Shown here: positions 1-10,110 of the stretch, one piece after another | How positions within the stretch are numbered: position 1 is the first letter of the stretch | Layout of the letters: every line of letters starts with the position of its first letter | From: Pseudoscleropodium purum | Taxonomy: Eukaryota; Streptophyta; Bryopsida; Hypnales; Brachytheciaceae | Direction: 5' to 3' | Length of the DNA stretch: 64,000 nucleotides | Assembly (NCBI GenBank): GCA_963969395.1 | Contig: OZ017805.1 | Location: 6,758,001-6,822,000, forward strand | Notes under the pieces: model-generated | What the model saw: only the letters and a program-made list of their open reading frames with translations | What the model was told of the DNA's origin: nothing | Databases searched by the model: none | Position numbers and translations under genes: made by a program

Positions 1-2556
1 ATTCAACAAAGTAAATTACAAAAAATTCATCTAAATCCTTTCATCTCCATTCATCCTCATTCATCTTCTTTAAATTCATTTATAGCCATAAATGTTTACT
101 ATAAACCGGAGATATAGGCATCTTATGGTGAAAAATTTTAAAAGTTTCACAAGATTTTTCTAAAATGGTAATTGTTTAAAGATCATCACTTGTTGCTCAA
201 CGCTCAAAGCTCCTTGCTCCCTGCTCATATTTTAGCAACCTTGTCTGTATTTGTTTCCACCCTCTATTTTTATTTGTACCCTCTATATTTCTTTCTAACC
301 TCTACATTTTTTTCCACCTTTATTCTATATTTGATGGTTCCACCCTCCATATTTTTCCACACTATATACTTATTTAGTGCATTTGAAATTATTTTCACAA
401 ACCTTGATTCTATAGTTGTTTCGACCTTGGCTCCATGTTTTCATGCATCTTTTATATTTTTTTTTATCCCTAAACCTCTATATTTTTTTTGACACTGTAC
501 ATTTATCTCTAGACAGTATCTATAGTTACCTTTAACCTCCACATTATTTTTATTTTGCAATATATTCTATGTGTAGGATGATACTACATAGGGATATTTG
601 AAACAAGCTATTGCTTCTTATATCTAAAACCAAGTTGAAAGGGACCCTATTTCTTTCTATCAATGATGTCTTTAGTTTTAGTTGAGAGCTTTTCAATTTA
701 TGACAGTTGCAGGATATTGGTTTAGGGTATTAGACTTATGTTGATAATCCAACTTCTACTTGTGATGGAATTGAAAGGTTCTCCTGAAATTGAATGAATA
801 TGATGGTACATATACTTTCATAGTCATAGTCATAATCTTTCAATATAATTATGTGTACCTTCATGTTCCAAAATTATACAATAAGAATCATATAATATGA
901 TTAGCACTTATAGTTATGGGTGATTAATATATACAATATGATTATTTTTCCCTACATTATTCAAAATATGTGATGTGCAATCCCCATCATTAAATAATCA
1001 TGAGTATCCATGCACATCTTCTTAATTTTTTGGTAAGTATAAATTGATATTTGTCAATCATGTATTTTGGAGATGATATACAATATCATTATTACATCCC
1101 CGCATTGCAGTCCTAGTCTTTTTGTTAAATAATGGGCTTACGCATATTTCAAAATAAATAAGCTTCATTGTATTAATGACTTTCATATGAAATGTTTCTT
1201 TGCTTCTATTACTACCTTTGTAGTTTTAGAAAATAAGGTAAACTATTCCCCCCACAACCAGAATCGTAATTATGTTCTTGTACATTCCTTACTTGGAATG
1301 TCCAAAATGAAGAGTATAATTGTGCTCGCATTATACTTGCTTCTACTTCTTCCATAATGGAATGGTTAACTAAAACTTTTTCTCTTGCATTTTGATCATT
1401 TCTTTGAATGCAATGCGCTTACAACTAATTAACCAATTTCACATCAAGTAAACTACAAACATGAGTAATGAGTACGGAGTGAAATACTTAGTCAAATAAT
1501 TTGTTTTGAACAAATCTTGTTAATAATGTTGTAGACTAATTCTTATGAACTCACTATAATTTCTATTTTTATGGGTGTTCAGTATTATATTACTAATACT
1601 CTTATCTAAACTTTAAGCACATGCACTCTAAGTTTCAAGTGGTGGGCATTTCGTACAAATTGTGTTTAGCACTCTTTCATTCATAATTATATTTAGGCTT
1701 ATATTTTTTTCATGGCAATTTGATGAAATAATCTATAACACTAAATGTCCTCAAATCATTGTAAGATTATTTACCATGACTTTTGACATTTATTGATGTG
1801 TGAGGATTATTATTATGTGAGCTTAAGAGTGTAATCCCATGAGCTTAGAAGATTGTACACCTATATTATAAGTATCTATACAATATAAATTTTTTATAAT
1901 TATAGAATAATTATATTTTATTATAGGTGTTTAATATACTATTAATAATGACATTCTATAGTAGTAAAACACCTACTTAGGTATACTGAGGGCTCACATA
2001 CTCACATGTTTATGCTCACATGTTCATGCTTATATAGTAGCACTATTGCTTAATGCACTCTGTAATGAGTGTCACCAAGATTAAAGTAGTTTGCTTTGAA
2101 AGTGACCCTCCACTTTACATCGACCCTATAATTAAGTATAGAATAGAAAAAAGATGATTTCTAATAAATAAACCTGTTCACCATTGGGTGCATAAAAAAA
2201 ATAGGGTTATTTTGTTAAAGAACCAAATAATCATTCTCTTTGTTTCTTTACATTTCTTTACAAGTTGCAAAAGGATGGATTATAGACTGAAGAACTACAG
2301 GTCACAAACTGGTACTTGCATTTCTAGTGGTAGTTGTCTAAAATGTCAAAGAATTATGGCTTTTACATGAAAGTGAGACAAAAGCATGATCCAGGACTTA
2401 TAGGCGATGGAGAGAGAAGTATGTATAATACTAGAATATATGCATGTACCTCGTAGGTTTAGGGTAGCCCATGGGAAATCTTCGAATGCCATAATGTCGC
2501 ACATCCAAAGATTTCTTGAAGAAAAGACACCTTAATTCGTAATTTGTATGAGAACC
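1..2556. other. AT-rich stretch without a supported gene
   Basis: No open reading frame here resembles a known protein. Between about 240 and 550 the plus strand is pyrimidine-rich and repeats a degenerate unit like ACCCTCTATATTT, which accounts for the hydrophobic 106-codon frame at 172-492. The rest is AT-rich sequence of intergenic or intronic look, with no terminal repeats or transposon signatures that I can see. Confidence 0.6.
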
Positions 2557-3293
2557 ATTGGGATATCTCCCGATAGTAACTAGAAAATATTGATTAGTAA
2601 GCTAAAACTTGACTTGGTTTAGGATTAGATGATTCTATCGGGAGATTTCCTGATAGAATGTAACAATTTGTAGTATAGCAATGTAGAGTTCAACATCGGG
2701 AGATCTTCCGATTCAAGATAACCAATTGTAGTGAAGAACTATAAAGCTAATCATTAGGAGATCTCCTGATACAATGTTAGAGGCCCTAGTAAAGCAATCT
2801 CGAGTTAATCATTTGGAGATCTCCTAATACATTGTAACCAATCCTAGTAAGCCATTATGAAGTTAATCATCAAGAGATCTTCTGATACACTTCAACCAAT
2901 CGTAGTAAAGCATTGTCCGGTTTATCATCGGGTGATCTTCCAATATAGTGTAACCAATTTTAGTAAATCACCCTTTAATTAATTAATCATCATGATATCT
3001 CCCAGTGCATTGGAACCATTTATACTAAAGCAAACTCAAGTTAATCATCAAGGAAACTCCTCATGAGACCTAGGAAGTTACTTAGTAAAGCAATGTCAAG
3101 TTAGTCATTGGGATATCCTTTGTAGAATTGTAACCTGTTCTAGTAATGCACTCTGAAGTTATTCATTAGGAGATCTCCTGATAGAAACTCAACTTGCGTA
3201 CAACAATGTGTTATAGAATGAGAAGAAATGCCTCATATTCACCACCTAGTTGGGATCAACATGTTAGTAAGTGCCAATGGGAGATCTTCTGAT
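2557..3293. repeat. 58-bp tandem array with palindromic AGATCT core
   Basis: A palindromic 18-mer with ideal form ATCGGGAGATCTCCTGAT recurs at 2557, 2637, 2695, 2753, 2811, 2869, 2927, 2989, 3047, 3107, 3165 and 3276. From 2637 to 3165 the spacing is 58, 58, 58, 58, 58, 62, 58, 60 and 58 bp, so this is a true minisatellite of about ten units. The 40 bp between cores is also shared (forms of ACATTGTAACCAATCCTAGT, then AAAGCAATGT and AGTTAATC), but it diverges more than the core. The array lies just upstream of the first recognisable exon of the ParB-like pseudogene and may sit in an upstream intron or flank of it. Its function is unknown. Confidence 0.9.
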
Positions 3294-3628
3294 GATAGCA
3301 ATCTAGTGTCGAGTTCTACGCAAATAAATTCATAGGGATGTCTCTAAATAGTTCCATGTCACATTATACAATGACAACTTTGTCAAGGATTGGCCCACTA
3401 AATACACATTGAAAAGGCTCTCATCTTTTGTTGACGAGATGGTGCACACATTTGAATACAACAGAAACTTTTTCACACCAATGGTTTTTCGATGTGATAA
3501 GAAAGTGGTAGCATGGGGTCTCAAGTAGGTGGATGTAGCAGACGGAAAAGTTGTCATATATCCCAAACTAGACTACTTAAGAAAGAGTCATGCTATGATG
3601 GGACTAGATATGTTGGAGGTGTAAGGAT

Positions 3629-3912
3629 CAGGGTTGATAGGACGGTCAGACATCCGGGATGTCCGGACGCTGTATCCGCAGCGTCCGCTGACATTCGCGT
3701 CCGCCCCGTCCGCCCCGTCCGCCTGGTTTCGGCCGTCTGATCGACACGCGGACTGATGTGGTCCGCACGATCTGGGTGTCTACCTCGGGCCGTCCGCCCC
3801 GTCTGCCCCGCCCTGCCTGTCCGCCTTCCGACGGCGGGAGTGACGTTGCATCCGTTGGCGTCCGGATGTCCGAATGCTTTTTTCGGGCGGACGTAGAGAT
3901 TTGTCAACCCTA
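3629..3912 (+). mobile_element. GC-rich hAT-type MITE, copy 1 (284 bp)
   Basis: This is an island of GC-rich sequence full of GTCCGCCCC-like repeats in otherwise AT-rich DNA. Its ends are inverted: CAGGGTTGA on the left and TCAACCCTA on the right. It is flanked by 8-bp direct repeats, GTAAGGAT (3621-3628) and ATAAGGAT (3913-3920), which differ at one base. Ends of (C/T)AGGG type with 8-bp duplications are typical of hAT elements. It encodes no transposase. Removing the element plus one duplication (292 bp) rejoins the reading frame of the surrounding exon, so it landed in coding sequence. A near-identical copy lies at 29554-29830 in the same orientation. Confidence 0.88.
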
Positions 3913-5083
3913 ATAAGGATTAGATGACGCGACTACGCTTTTGGTAATTCAGGAGGTAATTCCCAAAGTTGATGAATTAATCAAATATGGATTCATCCTT
4001 GATTATAGAAAAATGAGGCTGGAAATGTGCAAGACCATCATGCACAAGGGAATGTTGAACAATTGGGACAACTTCCACTTCTAGAATTCTACTAAAATAA
4101 GCAATGAATGGAACATCATTAATGAGCAGTGGCGCTGGTCTAGTCCATCTGTTGCAGCAGTCATAGGTCAGATGCCGAAGTCTTTTCTTGCTAAGAAGAA
4201 TGGTGCAAAAAGGAAGTCCACTATTGGAGCACTAGGAGATGAAAAGCAGGTTGAGGCAAACAAGAAAGACAAGAAGGCCAAAGGTACCCGGCCACTAACT
4301 ATTCATAGAACTATAAATATGATGGATGTAGAAGTTGACAAGGTCAGCGCAGTAGAGATCAAGGCCATGAACAAATTGTACAAGGACACCTTCATGCCAT
4401 TGTACAAGTGGGGGATGAAGTCACTTAATGATGCAAATGGAAAAGTGATGCGTGTGCACTACAAGTACCTACACAAAACTCCTCCTGGAAGACATGTCTG
4501 CAGAGGAATCGAGAGGAGTCAACTAAAGAAAATTAGCAACCAAATTCTTGTAGATGTTGATTACGTGTCAAAGAATAGATATATCACTATTCTGCCCTTG
4601 AAATAAGGTCCATACAGTGCGGATAGGAAGGTTGTGTTGTAGAACTTGCTCCCAAAGAAGACAAGCCTAACTGAAAAGTCGCACTACTACATCATTGAAG
4701 GGCAATACACTATCGAAGCCTACAAGGAACTCATTGAAAAAGGCGACATCATAAAGAGTGACAAGGCATTTGCATCCACGTTTAACATCATTCCAATATG
4801 GCAAAAGTATAACTTGAAGAAAAATGACATCATGTACCTATCAAAGTCGCTCAACCAAAACATTGTTGGAGAGTAGAAAGAGCAGAGTTTCATGCAACAA
4901 CTCCATCATGTGCATATAAGGTGGATGGAAATGGAAACACTGCAACCTTCCTACGATGGAAGATTGTGCTCAACCAAGTACAATGTAAGTGCAACTCTAA
5001 TTACATTATCCATTTGCACACAATTAGAATCCTCAAATGCTATTAGATACATAATGACAGAATAAGTTTATAGTGACTAATGC

Positions 5084-5240
5084 GAGACCTCTAGATGACC
5101 TTATGCCCATATTGATCAACAAGAGATCTCTAGATGATCATGTGCCAACGATAATCAATGGGAGATCTCTGGATACTCGCGTGCCCATAGTGATCAATAG
5201 ATGATCTTTGGATGATCATATGTCCTAGGCATGTAACTGA
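5084..5240. repeat. 39-bp intronic tandem array with GAGATCTC core
   Basis: Four units start at 5084, 5123, 5162 and about 5201, exactly 39 bp apart. Each begins with a variant of GAGATCTCTAGATGATCATG followed by TGCCCATAGTGATCAATGG. The array lies wholly inside intron 1 (4985-5274) of the ParB-like pseudogene. The unit differs from the 58-bp repeat upstream, but both are built around the same AGATCT-centred palindrome. Confidence 0.85.
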
Positions 5241-6656
5241 TTTTGTGTAATCACACTACAAGCATTTTATCTAGTGATGTCTACAATCTTTGTTGATAGG
5301 AAGGGCAATACCAAGGACAATCTCGAGATTAGAATCTCGCTCTTCTTCATAGAGAATGACACTGACGTGAACCAATGGTTCAAGATAGAGGAGAGATTCC
5401 TCATATATGACCTTTCAGATGGTACTGGTATTGACTCAAAGGCAAAGTGGAAGCCATTCGTGGCATAGGACTTGAAGCCGCTATATGGACTCCGACTTGA
5501 AGACATCAACTACTTGGCGGACCTGGTAGGAGAGAAAATTGTTTGTATGAAGAATTCAAAGGTCATGAGGGACCTCGTGGGGAAGCAACTAATCTCAATC
5601 CAAGAAGCTGGAGCTAGAGAGAAGAAGATTCAAATCATTAAGAATGATTTGATGTGTCACTACAAGGAACATCCTTTTCTAAGCAAAAGGCCAGAGTACT
5701 ATCCATATACAATTGATGAGTTTGCAGCAGAAAAAAAAATCACCTGTGCAAAACTAGAGTTGTAGGTGGATAAGAGCTTGCCAATAGAATTTGGAAAGGA
5801 GTGGTTAGAAAGGCGGACAAATGCCTTGAACAAAACATTTGACTCGAATAACTGTCTAGACACAGTAAAATCTATATGGGAGCGCTTCATGAACGTCCAC
5901 ACTGAGGAGACTATGGAGACTGTCAATCGTTTGGAGTTTGAGGAGGAATTTTGTTGCAAAATTTTGGATAGTTAGACTTTGGACACTAGCAATATTCTTT
6001 CATATTCCTCGATCAAGTCATGGTGTGGTGAGGAAAAGACACACATGTATTTTTGGTTCCTTTTCAAGGTCACTAATGCTAGAGTGTAAGCAATAAGACT
6101 AGAGAGTCATAAGTTGAAGAGGGTGTTTGACACTGTCGAGTATCGGAATTACAGTGAAGGAGTGGTGGAAGCCCGGTCACCTATAGTACTCATCACTGAT
6201 GCTCAAGATTCCATGACGTTCTCTATCACTTGCAAAAATGGCAAGAAGAGGCTAAAGTCAAGGTTTGGGATTAACATGTCATAAATTACATTCCAAACAA
6301 GACAGACAGTTTTCCCGCACCAGCTCCAAGTAGGTCAAATTACATTGTCTTCCTTATTTTTTTCTTTGCATACAATGTGGACCGAGATGCCCAGACTTGC
6401 TTCCACAAATTCTTTATGGGATCTAAACCTATTCATGCTGTATATTGGTCTGAAGACATGGAGGAAATGGAAACCTAATATAGGCATTGACCAATACCTT
6501 GGTTTTCCATTGCTGCAGCGTTGGATATTTCATTGATTACATAATTGACAACATGGTGATAGTGAATGTGAATGGCGGTCTGGAATTTACTTATCTTGGA
6601 CTGGTATGCCATAGAACTTTACCCTAAACCATCATGAATATAATAGCATTTCAAGA

Positions 6657-6676
6657 TCTAGAGATCTCCCATTGAT
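6657..6676. repeat. single palindromic core inside intron
   Basis: A lone CTAGAGATCTCCCATTGAT element lies in the 6604-6738 intron of the ParB-like pseudogene. It matches half of the 18-bp palindromic core of the 2.6-3.2 kb array. Confidence 0.6.
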
Positions 6677-7108
6677 GACCTTGGTAATTGTATTATTTCT
6701 ATCGTATGCACTAACTCCTGTTTTCTGAATTCTCTTAGTGGAGCAACTACAAGGTTCTTGAAATTGTAGGTAGCGAAGAGGTTGAAGTGAAGGCACTCAT
6801 GGTCAGGAAGCAAATTTGGGACAACTTCCATTACAAAAGTGATTCTAGTGATGTAAGGGGGGAAGAAGAAGACTGCAACGAGGAAGGCTTGAACAATGAT
6901 GCATAGGATCACAATTGTAAAGGGATTGACAACCACAAAGAGGGTGAGGACGACGATGAGGACCCTCTACAAGATCATGAAGACAACAATCCTATTGACA
7001 ATGTGGATAGTAAGTTGATAGAGGAAGACCATCGTGCAAAATTCTCCTTAGAGAGTGATGACACCATCGTTGTCCCTCTTGTTAAGAAGGTTTGTTACCC
7101 CTACCTTC

Positions 7109-7128
7109 CATCCGAAGATCTTCGGATG
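7109..7128. repeat. perfect 20-bp palindrome CATCCGAAGATCTTCGGATG
   Basis: A perfect 20-bp inverted repeat is centred on AGATCT. It lies in the apparent intron that starts with GTTTGT at 7090, after the acidic exon of the ParB-like pseudogene. It belongs by its centre to the dispersed palindrome family but has different arms. Confidence 0.75.
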
Positions 7129-7229
7129 TCAATTTTTCCTTGGCTCTTGATGTGTAGTGCATTTCTTACTTGAACTAAATGTCTACCTTTCATGTTGTCG
7201 AGAAGGTCTACCAATCAAGTGTTGCCTCC

Positions 7230-8016
7230 TTTGCAATTGAAGGATCCATCACCAGCGCAATGTAATCCTTCATAGTCTAATCCGTTGGCCAAGGAACAAG
7301 AGGCTATGGCCGTTGTGGAAGGTGAACCCTTTGTAAAGAGTATTGAGCAGCGGTTTAGACATAGGGAGATTAGGTTGAAGCAAGCACTTGATCAAACTTT
7401 CAAGGGCGCCACTACTTCTGAAAAGCATAGAATAACTCCTAGAACAGATAAGGCCTACAATGATTTGTCCTCAAAAGTGATAGTATTGAAAGGGATTGGA
7501 GGTACATCGGATTTGAGCAATGCAGCATTGATTTTGGTCTCCTGTGTTGCAGGAGATGCACCTCGTCAAATCCCTTTCCACAACGGTAAGACAGTTATGG
7601 GCGTGCAGCAGACTCCCGAGCCTATGATAGACCTTATGGGAGATAGAGCTGACCCCATAGCACTGAATAGTTCCTTTCATGAAGAAACTTGAGGGGTTGC
7701 ATTGGGAGATCTTCTGATGCCTAGAAATCTGAATGACGTTCCTCTTGATGACATGACGGTGAATGTGGTGGAGGATACCTTGACAAATTTGAATCAAATG
7801 AGCCCAGAGTCAAGGGTACTGAAGGTGAATCCATTGAAAGCTAAACTTCACCCTAGATATATTGACGTAGAGAGAATCACTAACAGGGATAGGTTTGACC
7901 TTTTTCTTGAATGTCCAAAATTAAGTTATGATAGGCTGGGATGCTTAACTAAAAAGCGCCACATATTGAGGTGGTATGGGAGGCAAACCAATTTCTTTAT
8001 AAAGCCTTTTTCATAA
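7230..8016 (+). pseudogene. coding remnant between ParB-like and FCP1-like parts
   Basis: One frame stays largely open from about 7230 to 8016, with a stop at 7690 just before a palindromic core at 7701-7718. The first part is charged and glutamine-rich (for example EQRFRHREIRLKQALDQ). The second ends with a well-formed segment reading YDRLGCLTKKRHILRWYGRQ. No domain is recognised. It may be the C-terminal part of the ParB-like gene or, more likely for 7702-8016, the N-terminal part of the FCP1-like gene, because the next coding piece follows 220 bp downstream in the same strand and frame. Confidence 0.4.
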
Positions 8017-8235
8017 GTCTATTGACCATGATACGTAAACACTAGAGTTGGTAGATGGGGCGGGCTTAGCTATGGAGGTTGTAGAGGTTGTCAAAATGGA
8101 TATCGACAAAGGTGCTTGAGGTGACACATTACACTTCTTGAGGACTTCATTTCTTTTTGATGTTTTCCATGACACTTATGTCTAATGAATTGTTGTTGAT
8201 GGTTGTTGCAAACCTTGCTGGATAAGAAGCACCAC

Positions 8236-8800
8236 CATCCAAGGACTTTAAATGAAGTACCTATTCAAAAGTATACAATGGTCCTTGATTTAAATGGTAT
8301 TCTGGTTCATAGAACTTTTGTCAATAAAAGACCTGATGTCCAATGCTGACTACGCGTCATTTCTTTTCTAAATTGGCTTAAGAGGAAGGTAGATGTTGCT
8401 TTCTAGAGCAGTGTTATGCCGAAGAATCTAAACTGGTTGTTGAACATTGTCCTCGAAGGTGCTTCATTTTTTGCTCAAGACATTGTAACCCTTTCTCAAG
8501 CCATGTGCAAACAATCCTTGTACAAGGCACCCATTGCACCAAGTAAGCCATTCTTTCTGAAAGAACTTGTAATGTTTGCAAACTCTACTAGATTGTCTTC
8601 ATTAGAAAACATTCTTCTCATTGATGACAGTCCTATTAAGAACCTCATGAATAATGAATACAGCGCTATTTTTCCTCGATCCTTCTGCGGTGACTCAAAT
8701 GACTTATACTTCCTTGTGCATTTGTTGCCTTGGCTTAAGGTCTCTTCAAATCAAATGAAGTCGTGCCACAATATGTGAAGAATCATCCGTTGTTTGGCAA
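8236..8800 (+). pseudogene. FCP1/HAD phosphatase-like domain remnant
   Basis: The frame starting near ATG 8278 reads MVLDLNGILVHRTF, matching the catalytic loop of plant FCP1/SCP-like HAD phosphatases (DLDGT, or DLNG in plant paralogues). Further on it has a VAF-stop-SSV segment where WSS is usual, then a KPFFLKEL segment and LLIDDSPIKNL, the HAD motif III/IV region (IDDSP), followed by AIFPRSF. Such domains dephosphorylate phosphoserine in RNA polymerase II tails or related targets. Here the second Asp of DxD is Asn, and stops at about 8347 (TGA) and 8404 (TAG) break the frame. After 8778 the family pattern continues in another frame (YVKNHPLFG). I am confident of the family and of its being broken. 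Confidence 0.65.
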
Positions 8801-9600
8801 TTAGTGTCTGGTGAGCCTTTTGTCAAAAGAGGGATATTTGGCCTTGAAGGGAACCATGCCAAAGTAGGTGTTGTCCGCACATTCCATTATTGGAAGATCT
8901 CCCGATCGGGGACTTGGTGCAAGACTTGGTGTGTCACGACGGTTAGGCAATTACTTTTGATATGTTCATATTGTAAATGTGACTATACATTTTATTGTAA
9001 ATGAGACTTTAATTGTGATTGTAAATGTAGACATAAGGTGTCTACCGTACATTACTATAAAATGTTAATTCAATAATAGCTCAAACTTTATTCTTTACCG
9101 AGCATTTATATTCCCATAATTTTAGATGGTTCATGGTAATTGTCCTCGTTCACTTGAATTGTGGATTACATATTTACAAATTGTGTAAAGTGTATGTGAT
9201 CTTTGGTCCTTATTTTTGTGTTCCACTTTGTGAGGTTTCTACAAATAGATTTAATGGCATTTGATTTTGAGGGTACATTAATCCTCCAAGTCTCTTAGAC
9301 TATGTACAATAGCATAACTAGAGTAGTATTATGAATCATTAGTTATCACTTTCAATAATAGCCACAATATACGAGTTCTACAATTACAATTTTTTTGTTC
9401 AACTTTGCTTTTGACAAATTCTAAATCATGATAGCAAATTCTTTTGTTTGGTCCATTGTCCTTAAGCATTGCAATTAGAAATGATTAGCTACAGTATTGT
9501 GATAGACAAGCACATCATGGAAAACCCACTATTTTAGTGTTTATTTATCGGGAGATTTTTCATCATTTGGAGGTTTTCTTGTCTTCCAAAAATTGACTTG
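8801..9600. other. non-coding spacer with two palindromic cores
   Basis: After the FCP1-like remnant I see no coding signal for about 800 bp. Two cores of the dispersed palindrome occur here: ATTGGAAGATCTCCCGAT at 8889-8906 and a decayed ATCGGGAGATTTTTCATC at 9547-9564. Confidence 0.5.
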
Positions 9601-9629
9601 TGCCTTGAGATTCCTGTTTGTAGAAGGCG

Positions 9630-10110
9630 GTGCTTATTGTATTAGCAGGTGCTCTTTATGATGAGGATAGTGTTTTGGATCTTCCCCAAAGTATTGACAT
9701 TCCATATGGTTTCCATGGTTTCATTAAGTACTTGAAGACACTATGTGTGGTTTGTAGTCATCCATGTATATTTGGACTTTGTCTGCGCTTCTTTGGTGTC
9801 TTCTCCACTAGACACTTTGAAAGGCTTTCTTTACATTGCTGGTGGTAACCACCCTAATAAGAACAACCTCTATCCAAATTGTCGTGAATTGCTAAAGCTT
9901 ATATTAGGTAGCCCTAGAGTGCACCATAGTCTGTAGAATCAAACTATTGTACTCCTCAAGCTACATCCTCTTAATTGGCCACTTACTCGTCTAGTAGAAC
10001 CGTACATATTAGTGAGGGAAGATGTAGATCCTCTTGAGTTTCAACGTCCCTATTGTATACGAAAGGAGCTGATCATTGGTAGAAAACCGGTCAATCTAGT
10101 GGAGTAGTTT
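9630..10110 (+). pseudogene. unidentified coding remnant
   Basis: Two overlapping frames (9630-9848 and 9745 onward) look like one coding region with a frameshift near 9745-9800. The downstream frame continues past a TAG at 9934 to about 10110, with regular protein-like text such as GGNHPNKNNLYPNCRELL and LLKLHPLNWPLTRLVEPYI, then a TAG where VEWFE would be natural. I do not recognise the family. Its place downstream of the ParB-like and FCP1-like pieces on the same strand suggests the same gene cluster. Confidence 0.4.

Larger units (their letters stand above)
3340..7090 (+). pseudogene. ParB-like multi-exon pseudogene (copy 1)
   Basis: This is a decayed gene with visible exons. Exon 1 runs from about 3340 to 4984 and carries stops at 3526, 4082, 4604 and 4874. 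A GTAAGT donor follows at 4985 and a TCTAG acceptor ends at 5274. Exon 2 runs from about 5275 to 6330 in one frame with several TAG/TGA/TAA stops. A later exon at 6739-7089, after a GT...AG intron at 6604-6738, encodes an acidic tail rich in D and E. Residues encoded at about 4497-4890 resemble a ParB/sulfiredoxin-type fold: a basic RGIERSQLKKI segment, then IIEGQYTIEAYKELIEKG where ParB proteins have a DGxHR-like loop and helix, then a NIVGE/EQSFMQQL helix. Exon 2 has a close second copy on the minus strand at 35.1-36.1 kb, which supports its being real coding sequence. The MITE at 3629-3912 sits inside exon 1. Function is inferred from pattern only, and another fold is possible. Confidence 0.5.

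Noticed and set aside
172..492. 106-codon hydrophobic frame that looks like a membrane protein
   Set aside because: Made of repeated CCCTCTATATTT-like pyrimidine runs, hence the Phe/Tyr/Leu composition. No other support.
2557..3293. The 58-bp array as a CRISPR array
   Set aside because: The spacers are themselves repeated and the repeat is palindromic throughout. This is a tandem minisatellite in plant-type DNA.
3513..3907. Arg/Gly-rich frames on both strands (3513-3740 plus, 3593-3907 minus)
   Set aside because: They arise from the GC-rich MITE interior, which opens several frames at once; the same happens at 29559-29831.
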